Assembly (NCBI GenBank): GCA_029865985.1
Contig: JARXAF010000093.1
Coordinates: 1 to 40,662, forward strand
Origin: Verrucomicrobiota bacterium
GTDB taxonomy: Bacteria; Verrucomicrobiota; Verrucomicrobiia; Limisphaerales; UBA9464
Direction: 5' to 3'
Length of the DNA stretch: 40,662 bases
This document shows positions 1 through 6,598 of this stretch, one piece after another. The first letter of the stretch is position 1. Each line of letters opens with the position of its first letter. The position numbers and the translations under genes are program-made. The notes under the pieces were generated by a model. The model ran no database searches, had not been told where the DNA came from, and worked only from the letters and a program-made list of their open reading frames with translations.

Positions 1-333
1 GACTTCTTTGACAATTGGGTGGTTCAAGTGCGCAAGGGCGTCCTCGAACTGTGCATCCTGCGAACCCTGGCCATGCGTGAACGTTATGGGTACGAGTTGG
101 TCAAAGAACTCTCGCAGGTACCGGGAATGGGCCTCACCGAAGGCACCCTTTACCCCCTGATGTCTCGACTGAGACTGGCCGGTCTGGTCAGTACTCGCCT
201 CGAAGAATCCACCAGCGGTCCCGCCCGCAAATACTACTCACTGACACCCGAAGGACTTCGGACTCTCAAAACGATGAATGTGTTCCTGGAAACCTTGCAG
301 CGCAGCACCCAACAAGTGGGAGAACCCACATGA
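1..333 (+). CDS. PadR-family transcriptional regulator (5' end missing)
   Basis: PadR-type winged-helix DNA-binding protein, usually a repressor. The visible part has the PadR core: a first helix with KGVLELCIL, the YGYELVKEL segment, the recognition helix and wing region around GLTEGTLYPLMSRLRLAGLV, and the RKYYSLTPEG wing. The reading frame is open back to base 1 (DFFDNWVVQVRKG), and PadR proteins commonly begin with a similar short stretch before KG(L/V)LEL, so the true start probably lies just outside the window; the GTG at 19 would be a later alternative. The stop overlaps the next gene's start by 4 bases (ATGA), so the two are probably translationally coupled. PadR genes are often paired with genes for membrane proteins carrying a HAAS/DUF1700-like N-terminal domain, which fits here. 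Family call is firm; target genes are inferred. Confidence 0.9.
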   Translation, partial: DFFDNWVVQVRKGVLELCILRTLAMRERYGYELVKELSQVPGMGLTEGTLYPLMSRLRLAGLVSTRLEESTSGPARKYYSLTPEGLRTLKTMNVFLETLQRSTQQVGEPT

Positions 334-2996
334 ACCAGTGGACCCCCTCGGCGCGCGCCGTCCTCCAACACTATCTCGACCAGCACCGCACCCGCTTCGC
401 CGCTGACGGCGCCGAGGCAGAGGAGGTCATCGCCGATTTGCGCGACCATGTTGAACGCGAGGCGGCTTCCCTGAACCTGTCCGTGGTCACCGAGTCGGAT
501 GTCCGGCGCATCCTCGCGCAAGTGGATCCCAGCCTCCTCGAGATCCCCACCCCTCCTCCCCTCTCCGCGGCACCCAGCCAAGCCCAAGACCCCTCACCGT
601 CTGTCGAAGGCCGATCCGGAAAAAGTTGGTTGTGGCTCATCATCCGAGCCTTTCTCGGCGTTCTACTGCCTTTCGGAACCCTGATCTTTGAATGCGTCGA
701 ACGCCCTTCGGCATCCGAACTCCTCGATCCCATCCCCACCCCCTTCCACATCCTGCTCATCGCCTTGGTGCCAATCACCAATGCCTTGGGACTCTGGTAT
801 CTGGAACGTTCCGCCCAACCCCTGCCCCGATGGTTCGCCTGGATGTTGTCCGCTTCCTTGGGCATTTCCGGGGCTTATGCCGTGGCCTACGCCCCGATCA
901 CGCCGCTGGCTGTGTTCGGAATCCTGTTCTACGGCGTGGGGCTCATCCCATTGGCCCCCTTGATCGCTTGGATTTTTGGTCTCCGACTTCGATCGGCCTG
1001 CCGAAAACGCGCTCGAGCAAACTCGGTCATCGGGCCACGACACACGTGGACCGCTGCAGCGGGATCGTTGCTGATTTTGGCCGCACTGGCGCTGCCGGAG
1101 TTTTTCACCCTTCGAGCCTTGCGCGAAGCCATCGATTCCGAAGAACCCGCCGACCGCCGGTCGGCCATCCGGTGGTTACGGAAATGGGGCACCGAAGAAA
1201 CGGTACTGCGCGCCTGCTATGGGACTCGACGTCAGATGTGGGACAATGCGTTGGATCCGTTCGAGAACCGCAAGGCTCGACCTTTCACCGTCACGGCGGA
1301 AGCAGCCCGTTCCGTCTATTTCCAGGTGACCGGGCGCGCCTTCAATGAAGTACGCCCCCCGCTTGGCTCACTACGGGGCGTTGGCCGGCAAATCTTCGAA
1401 GACTTCGAGTGGGACCCCTCGATCGGCGGTGAAGCCGTCGCCGGCCATGTGTCCGGCCTATCCCTCCAATCCTCCCGCCTCGATGTCACCAGCAACGCCG
1501 ACGACGGTTGGGGCTACACCGAATGGACCCTCGAATTCCGCAACGACCATGAGTCGCGCCAACGCGAGGCCCGGGCTGAAATCCAGTTACCCCCCGGTGG
1601 CGTGGTGTCGCGCCTGACCCTCTGGGTCTATGGCGAAGAACGCGAAGCCGCCTTTGCCGGCCGCGGCGAGGTCCGTGCCGCCTACCAAGAAGTGGCCGTC
1701 GCCCAGCGACGCGATCCGGTCTTGGTCACCACCTCCGGACCCGACCGCGTGCTCATGCAATGCTTTCCGGTACCCCCCAAAGGCGGAACCATGAAAGTCC
1801 GCCTCGGCATCACGGCCCCCCTGACACCGCTGGGAGCTCAAGAAGTCGCCTTCGTCTGGCCCCGCATTGTCGAGCGCAACTTCGCCTTCGCCGAGGCTTT
1901 GAAGCATCTCGTCTGGCTCGAGTCCCCACAAAAGATACTGAACCCTCCGTCCGCCTGGGGCTGGAACAGCACCGGCACCAACAGCCTGACAGCAACCATC
2001 CCCGTCTCTTGGGGGCCCCACGCGTTCCCCACCCTCAAACTGCAGCGCAAGGCTGAGGCCACCAGTCAGTGGAGCATCGATGACCGTTCGACTCCGCACG
2101 CCACCGTGCGACAAGCGATCTCCTCCGTCACAAACCCGTCTCGAGGGAGATTGGCGGTGGTGGTAGACGGAGGCCGAGACGGACGGGATGGCTGGGAAGC
2201 CCTCCGGCAATATCTGGCTTCAACGCCAGCCCGAGGCGACTTGCGCCTCTGGGCTTACGAAGACGGAGTCCGCGACGCGGCAACCATCAACGAAGGCCCC
2301 TTCAAAGCCGCCGTCGAGCAAATGGAACGCCACACGCCGAAGTTCGAGGGTGGCCACGATCCGCTACCGGCGCTGGAGGCCGCCTGGGGTTGGGCCTCTC
2401 AACAGGCCGGCGGCACGGTGCTCTGGATCCATGGCAACGTGCCCGTGCTTCTGGGTGATCCTCAGTCGATATCCCAGCGGCTCCAGCGAGGAGAGGCCAC
2501 CGGAGCCCGACTGGTGGACCTCCAAATCACAGCGGGGCCCCATGTCGCCGCCAAGGAATGGTCTGCACAAACCCTTTATGAATCCATGCCCCGACTCGGC
2601 ACTTTGGACGACGATTTGAAACGGTTCCTCGACACCTGGACCGGGCTGGCTCCGGAGTGGCAATGGCGGCGAGAGCGATCCGAAAACGGAAACACGAACG
2701 GCCCCTCCGCATCGCGCCATCTCGTCCGCCTCTGGGCGCGTGACCAAATCAACCAACTGCGCCGGCAGCGCAAGACCACAGAGGCCGTCGCTCTGGCCGG
2801 TCGCTGGCAATTGGTCACTCCCGTCAGCGGCGCCGTCGTCCTCGAGACCAAAGCCCAATACAAGGCCGCCGGCCTCACACCAGTGGATCCGTTGACCACC
2901 CCCGCCATCGTCCCCGAACCCGAGACCTGGGCTCTCATGATCGTCGGCACCGGCGCTTTGGTCCTCTGGCAACGACGCCAAAAACGCCGACACTGA
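330..2996 (+). CDS. Multi-pass membrane protein with HAAS-like N-terminus, VIT domain and PEP-CTERM tail
   Basis: An 888-residue protein. Residues 1-70 are helical and acidic and resemble the HAAS/DUF1700-like module found next to PadR regulators. About five hydrophobic segments follow (near 100-120, 138-157, 168-187, 192-217 and 240-260). Residues about 375-500 look like a VIT (vault/inter-alpha-trypsin) domain, with YTEWTLEFRN, a stretch around EIQLPPGG, RAAYQEV and a closing strand around MKVRLGI. The next section, starting near AVVVDGG, could be a degenerate vWA-like fold without a clear metal-binding DxSxS. The C-terminus (861-888) is a PEP-CTERM signal: VPEPETWAL, a hydrophobic helix, then an Arg/Lys-rich end, so processing by an exosortase is expected. 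It starts within the padR stop. Function is unknown; an envelope sensor or anchored surface protein regulated by the PadR protein is an inference. Confidence 0.8.
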   Translation: MNQWTPSARAVLQHYLDQHRTRFAADGAEAEEVIADLRDHVEREAASLNLSVVTESDVRRILAQVDPSLLEIPTPPPLSAAPSQAQDPSPSVEGRSGKSWLWLIIRAFLGVLLPFGTLIFECVERPSASELLDPIPTPFHILLIALVPITNALGLWYLERSAQPLPRWFAWMLSASLGISGAYAVAYAPITPLAVFGILFYGVGLIPLAPLIAWIFGLRLRSACRKRARANSVIGPRHTWTAAAGSLLILAALALPEFFTLRALREAIDSEEPADRRSAIRWLRKWGTEETVLRACYGTRRQMWDNALDPFENRKARPFTVTAEAARSVYFQVTGRAFNEVRPPLGSLRGVGRQIFEDFEWDPSIGGEAVAGHVSGLSLQSSRLDVTSNADDGWGYTEWTLEFRNDHESRQREARAEIQLPPGGVVSRLTLWVYGEEREAAFAGRGEVRAAYQEVAVAQRRDPVLVTTSGPDRVLMQCFPVPPKGGTMKVRLGITAPLTPLGAQEVAFVWPRIVERNFAFAEALKHLVWLESPQKILNPPSAWGWNSTGTNSLTATIPVSWGPHAFPTLKLQRKAEATSQWSIDDRSTPHATVRQAISSVTNPSRGRLAVVVDGGRDGRDGWEALRQYLASTPARGDLRLWAYEDGVRDAATINEGPFKAAVEQMERHTPKFEGGHDPLPALEAAWGWASQQAGGTVLWIHGNVPVLLGDPQSISQRLQRGEATGARLVDLQITAGPHVAAKEWSAQTLYESMPRLGTLDDDLKRFLDTWTGLAPEWQWRRERSENGNTNGPSASRHLVRLWARDQINQLRRQRKTTEAVALAGRWQLVTPVSGAVVLETKAQYKAAGLTPVDPLTTPAIVPEPETWALMIVGTGALVLWQRRQKRRH

Positions 2997-3030
2997 CCGA
3001 TCACTGTATCGAAGCCGGCCGTGTTCCCCA

Positions 3031-3058
3031 ACCGGCGCCACACCCCGTGTGGCCCGGT
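3031..3058. terminator. Strong hairpin after the VIT/PEP-CTERM gene
   Basis: ACCGG (3031-3035) pairs with CCGGT (3054-3058), and GCCACAC (3037-3043) pairs with GTGTGGC (3047-3053) around a 3-base loop; only C3036 is bulged. It lies 35 bases past the stop at 2996, in the space between two convergent genes. No T-tract follows, so a Rho-independent terminator is plausible but not textbook. Confidence 0.45.
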
Positions 3059-3121
3059 GACGGCAGAGAACCCACAAACACCCGGTCAAGATACCGAACC
3101 CTCAAACCGCCCGGTGAGGGC

Positions 3122-3166
3122 ACCGGGCCTACCGGCTCACCCTGTAGGCCGGGTCCCCAGACCCGG
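3122..3166. repeat. Two overlapping, mutually exclusive hairpins
   Basis: ACCGGGCCTAC (3122-3132) can pair with GTAGGCCGGGT (3144-3154) with one mismatch. The right arm also takes part in a second hairpin, CCGGGTC (3149-3155) with GACCCGG (3160-3166) around the loop CCCA. Both cannot form at once. The element is 22 bases from the stop of the convergent pseudopilin gene and may help end its transcript, or it may be one copy of a dispersed palindromic (REP-like) repeat. Only one copy is seen in the window. Confidence 0.45.
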
Positions 3167-3187
3167 GGTTCCCGCTCACCCCCCCGC

Positions 3188-3934
3188 TCACCACCAGGTG
3201 AAGTTGGGATCCGGCGCCGGGCCAGTGTAGTTCCACTGGGACGCCTCCTTCGGGAAGCGGAAGAAGTCGGTGTGCCCATCGCCCCACAGCACGTTGAAGC
3301 GGTACTGTCCCTTCACGTTGTGCCACTGGCTGGCGATGTCGTTCTTGTCGCGATCGGCCCACCAAGGCCAGTCGCCTTGGATGAGTTTGTTCGACGGCCC
3401 GAGAGCAATCTCGCTCGTCTTGATGGGCCGTCCCTGAGGGCTGTTGGGATTGGCGGAATCCCCGGTCACATGCTTCACACGCAACGTCGCCACCGACCAG
3501 ACCGTCAGGTAACTGTTGCCCCAGGCGTCATAGCAGGAGCGGATTCCTTTCGGAAAAGTGCTCTTCCAGAGGGAATCCCCCTTGTCGGCCGGGCACTGAA
3601 ACGCTGCGAACGCCGGGACGTAGATGTTCAACGGGCGATTGGTCGCACCGGTCAATCCACCGTGCAGCGACATGACGCCCTTCTTGCCTCCCAGGGTGCC
3701 CCAGTCGTTGTACACCGGGTAATTGTCCCGGTTGTCGTCCGCATACATGTGCATCCCCAGCCCCATCTGGCGCTGGTTGTTATTGCAACTAATCGTCAGC
3801 GACTTGCTCTTCGCCCGGGCCAGCGCCGGCAGAAGCATGCCCGCTAGAATGGCGATGATGGCGATGACCACCAGCAACTCGATCAGGGTAAAACCTGCAC
3901 GGGAACGATGGAGAGGACGAGTGGATGGCTTCAT
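3188..3934 (-). CDS. Prepilin-type (pseudopilin-like) secreted protein
   Basis: A 248-residue type IV pilin/pseudopilin-like protein. Residues 1-14 are a short basic leader ending in glycine, followed by [22 protein letters not shown]: the prepilin peptidase site is G14/F15 with the conserved glutamate at mature position +5. The rest resembles the DUF1559/H-X9-DG group abundant in Verrucomicrobia and Planctomycetes, ending with [11 protein letters not shown]. The nearest upstream histidine is 13 residues from the DG, not the usual 9. The ATG at 3934 is chosen because it gives a normal leader; the frame stays open to 4030 but would add 32 unlikely residues. No clear Shine-Dalgarno was seen. 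It stands alone, without secretion-machinery genes nearby. Role is unknown; such proteins are thought to be pseudopilin-like secreted or envelope proteins. Confidence 0.85.
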   Translation of the reverse strand: MKPSTRPLHRSRAGFTLIELLVVIAIIAILAGMLLPALARAKSKSLTISCNNNQRQMGLGMHMYADDNRDNYPVYNDWGTLGGKKGVMSLHGGLTGATNRPLNIYVPAFAAFQCPADKGDSLWKSTFPKGIRSCYDAWGNSYLTVWSVATLRVKHVTGDSANPNSPQGRPIKTSEIALGPSNKLIQGDWPWWADRDKNDIASQWHNVKGQYRFNVLWGDGHTDFFRFPKEASQWNYTGPAPDPNFTWW

Positions 3935-4135
3935 GGCATCGGAGGGACTGGTACGAGCAAAGGCAATCCCAGCCGACCCGTCAATTCCGTGTTGCAGGAT
4001 CCCGTTTCCCAAGTCGTTCCACCGGTCCACTCACTCTCCTGGGAATCACCGATGACCAAAAAGTGTGACTCCGGGCATCTTCCTGCTTTTCAACTCTCGC
4101 CCTGAGCCGAACCGTTGGGGCGTTGAATCGATGGC

Positions 4136-5407
4136 ATGGACGCAAGTAAACTGACATTCCAACGGGTGGCGTTGCTGGGAGTGGGGGCCTTCACTCAGGC
4201 GTTGATGCGTCACCTGGGGCGCGACGGCGCGGAGGTCACGGCCTACCTCACCCGGGACTACGCTCATTATGGGCCGCGTCAGGAGGGGCCCTGCGTTTCC
4301 AGCGTCGAAGTGCCCAACCCCTGCCCCGGTTTCCGGCAGCATCGACCCGACTTCCTGATCCCGATGTCGCTCGAGTGGGCGCTGCGGCCTTGGACCGCTG
4401 AACTCTTGGGCTTAGGCATCCCCATCCTCTGCCCGACGGGCGAGGGCTTGCGCCTCGAGCGTGAGCGCGATTTTGCCCGAGAACTGTGCCGGCAAACTGG
4501 CATCCCCTTCCCGCAGTCTCACCTCATCCCCACGCGCGCCGAGGCCGAAGCTCTGGTCCGGCGCGAGGGACGCCCCTTCGTGGTGAAGAACCCGCTGTGC
4601 TCCCCGACCAGTCCCATCCACACCATCGTCTGCGAAACGCCGGAAGACACGCTGGCTTGGCTACCGCGCATCGATGATGCCGAGGGCATCTTCCTTCAGG
4701 AATATCTCGGACGCCGCGAGGCCGGGCACATCGCGCTGGTCAGCGACGGTGAGATCCATTCGTTGGTCACCAACCAGGAATACAAGCGGGCCTTCGACGG
4801 CAACCTGGGCATCGTGGCTGGCGCACCGCTGGGCGGGCTGGTGGAGCGCGATCCGGGCGACCGCTACGGACTGGCTCGCGAACTCCTGGAACCCCTGCGC
4901 CCGTGGTTCCGCGAGGTCGGATTCCGCGGACCCGTGCAGGTCACGGCCATTCGTCACGACGATCGCTGGCATGTGCTCGAGTACAATGTGCGGCTGGGTG
5001 TCACCAGTGGGCCCATGATCGCCTCCATGCTGGCCAACCCGATGGAAACCTTCGGTCGCTGTGCGCTGGGCTTGCCATTGAATCCCCAATGGCGGCCTGG
5101 AAAGGAATTCGGCTGCAACCTCACGCTGGCCGGCTACGGATACCCCTTCACCCAACTCACCGGACCTCGGGTTCCCGTGACGGTCGAAGGTTCCTTTCAA
5201 GGCGAGGTTTGGTGGCAAGAAGTGGCCGAGTCGGTGCTGGGCGGACTGGAAGCAACCGGTCACCGCATTGCCGACATCACGGCCCTGGCCGGCACCCTGG
5301 AGGAGGCCATCGCCACGGCCTACGCCGACATCCGAAAAATTCGCTCGCTCGGCAGCTACTATCGAACCGATGTGGGGCAATCGCTGTGGCCTCCTGGCAA
5401 CGCATGA
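4136..5407 (+). CDS. Divergent PurD-family ATP-grasp ligase
   Basis: A 423-residue protein about as long as phosphoribosylamine-glycine ligase (PurD). PurD-like parts are the ATP-grasp strand GRPFVVKN, QEYKRAFDG at 214-222 (PurD: QDHKRAYDG-like), the metal/ATP-binding EYNVRLG at 282-288 (PurD: EFNVRFGDPE), and the C-terminal ITALAGTLEEAI and YYRTDVG at 408-414. Differences stand out: the N-terminal GSGGREHAL motif is replaced by GVGAFTQAL, the GKGV-type loop after the first lysine strand is missing, NTGGMGAYSP is replaced by a stretch with APLGG, and GDPETQ after the NxR motif is GVTSGP. The nucleotide core thus looks kept while acceptor-side motifs are changed. Its stop overlaps the alr start by 4 bases. 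Either a very divergent PurD or, more likely, a paralogue ligating another amine substrate; the substrate cannot be read from sequence. Confidence 0.75.
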   Translation: MDASKLTFQRVALLGVGAFTQALMRHLGRDGAEVTAYLTRDYAHYGPRQEGPCVSSVEVPNPCPGFRQHRPDFLIPMSLEWALRPWTAELLGLGIPILCPTGEGLRLERERDFARELCRQTGIPFPQSHLIPTRAEAEALVRREGRPFVVKNPLCSPTSPIHTIVCETPEDTLAWLPRIDDAEGIFLQEYLGRREAGHIALVSDGEIHSLVTNQEYKRAFDGNLGIVAGAPLGGLVERDPGDRYGLARELLEPLRPWFREVGFRGPVQVTAIRHDDRWHVLEYNVRLGVTSGPMIASMLANPMETFGRCALGLPLNPQWRPGKEFGCNLTLAGYGYPFTQLTGPRVPVTVEGSFQGEVWWQEVAESVLGGLEATGHRIADITALAGTLEEAIATAYADIRKIRSLGSYYRTDVGQSLWPPGNA

Positions 5408-6558
5408 AGGCAACCGTTTCCCGCCCCCGTTCCGCCTGGGTCGAGGTGGACCTCGAACAATTCGCACGCAACTGGGAAATCCTCCGCAAAGAAGTCCCGG
5501 CCCCGGTCTCGTTGATGTTTGTCGCGAAGGACAACGCCTATGGACTGGGTGCCGTACCAGCCGCGCGGGTGGCGCTCGATCATCAGGCCGATTCCCTCGC
5601 TGTCTTCACACTCGGAGAAGCCCAAGAACTCCGCGACGCCGGCATCACCGCGCCCATTCTGATTTTGGGAGAGCGGCTCGCGGAAGAGGTGCCGCATGTG
5701 CTGGAGCTGGACCTGGAACCCTGTGTGGGATCGATCGAATTGGCCGAGGCCTTCTCGAAGGCTGCCCGTGAACGGAGCCGACCTGTGGCCATCCACCTGA
5801 AGATCAACACCGGCATGAACCGGTTCGGGTTCTCGTGGAGGAGCGTCGAATCCTGGGCGCCGAATCTGAAAGCACTGCCAGCCTTGGAGTTCCGCGGAGC
5901 ATTGAGCCATTTCGCCCAGAGCGACGAACTCGACAAGGGCTTCGCCCGCACCCAGTCCGGCCGATTCGAGGCGGTGCTAGACCACCTTGCCGCCGAAGGC
6001 ATCCGTCCGCGCTGGATCCACCACTGTAACTCGGGCGGCGTGCTCGATCTGCCGGACGCCCATTTCAACCGCGTGCGCGTCGGTCTGCTGGCCCAGGGCG
6101 TTTATCCCTCGGAGGTTTGCCGGCGCATCGACGGAATCGCCCCAGTGCTGTCGCTGCGGGCCCGGATCACGGCGATCCAGGCGCTCGAGGCCGGCGACAC
6201 GGTGGGCTACGGCATGCGCTGGCGCGCCGAAGGACCGTGCCGGATCGGCGTGCTGTCGATCGGCTACGGCGACGGCTACCCGCGGCTCCGCAACCAGGGG
6301 CATGTGCTGCTGCACGGCCACCGCGTCCCGCTCGTGGGGGGCGTGACGATGGACGCGTTGATGGTGGATCTGGCCACGGTGCCCGAGGCGCGAATCGGCG
6401 ACGAGGCGGTGCTGCTCGGCAGTCAGGGCTCCGAGCGCATCACCGTCCAAGAACTGGCCAGCCTGCGCGGGACGGTCACCTACGATGTATTGACCGGCCT
6501 GCGGGGACGCCTTCCGCGGGTGTACCGCGGCGGAATCGGCGATGGGAATCCGGGTTGA
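5404..6558 (+). CDS. alr: Alanine racemase
   Basis: A 384-residue PLP-dependent enzyme that interconverts L- and D-alanine for peptidoglycan. The N-terminal barrel carries the PLP lysine K42 in VAKDNAYGLG. INTGMNRFGF, HCNSGG and RVGLLAQGVYP follow the family pattern. The C-terminal domain has the catalytic tyrosine Y269 in GYGMRW, then SIGYGDGYPR and VTMDALMVDL. Length is normal for the family. The frame is open far upstream, but the ATG at 5404 sits on the stop of the preceding ligase (ATGA) and matches the usual start just before SAWVEVDL. Coupling to the PurD-like ligase suggests the two enzymes are made in fixed ratio. A dedicated racemase for another amino acid is possible but nothing in the motifs demands it. 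Confidence 0.93.
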   Translation: MKATVSRPRSAWVEVDLEQFARNWEILRKEVPAPVSLMFVAKDNAYGLGAVPAARVALDHQADSLAVFTLGEAQELRDAGITAPILILGERLAEEVPHVLELDLEPCVGSIELAEAFSKAARERSRPVAIHLKINTGMNRFGFSWRSVESWAPNLKALPALEFRGALSHFAQSDELDKGFARTQSGRFEAVLDHLAAEGIRPRWIHHCNSGGVLDLPDAHFNRVRVGLLAQGVYPSEVCRRIDGIAPVLSLRARITAIQALEAGDTVGYGMRWRAEGPCRIGVLSIGYGDGYPRLRNQGHVLLHGHRVPLVGGVTMDALMVDLATVPEARIGDEAVLLGSQGSERITVQELASLRGTVTYDVLTGLRGRLPRVYRGGIGDGNPG

Positions 6559-6568
6559 AAGTCCCATC
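6541..6568. terminator. Possible hairpin between convergent genes
   Basis: GATGGGA (6541-6547) pairs perfectly with TCCCATC (6562-6568) around a 14-base loop. It spans the alr stop and lies in the short gap before the end of the convergent transglutaminase gene. The loop is long and no T-tract follows, so this is weak support for a shared terminator. Confidence 0.3.
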
Positions 6569-6598
6569 CCCGCGACTATCCCTGCGACCTTTGCGGCC

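Noticed and set aside
3935-4135. Divergent promoter region between the pseudopilin and the PurD-like gene
   Set aside because: It must hold two promoters, but no -10/-35 elements or operator stood out clearly enough to list.
4903-5403. N-terminal extension of the alr frame
   Set aside because: The frame is open, but the translation is Arg-rich and runs through the PurD-like gene in another phase. The ATG at 5404 fits alanine racemase length and the ATGA overlap.
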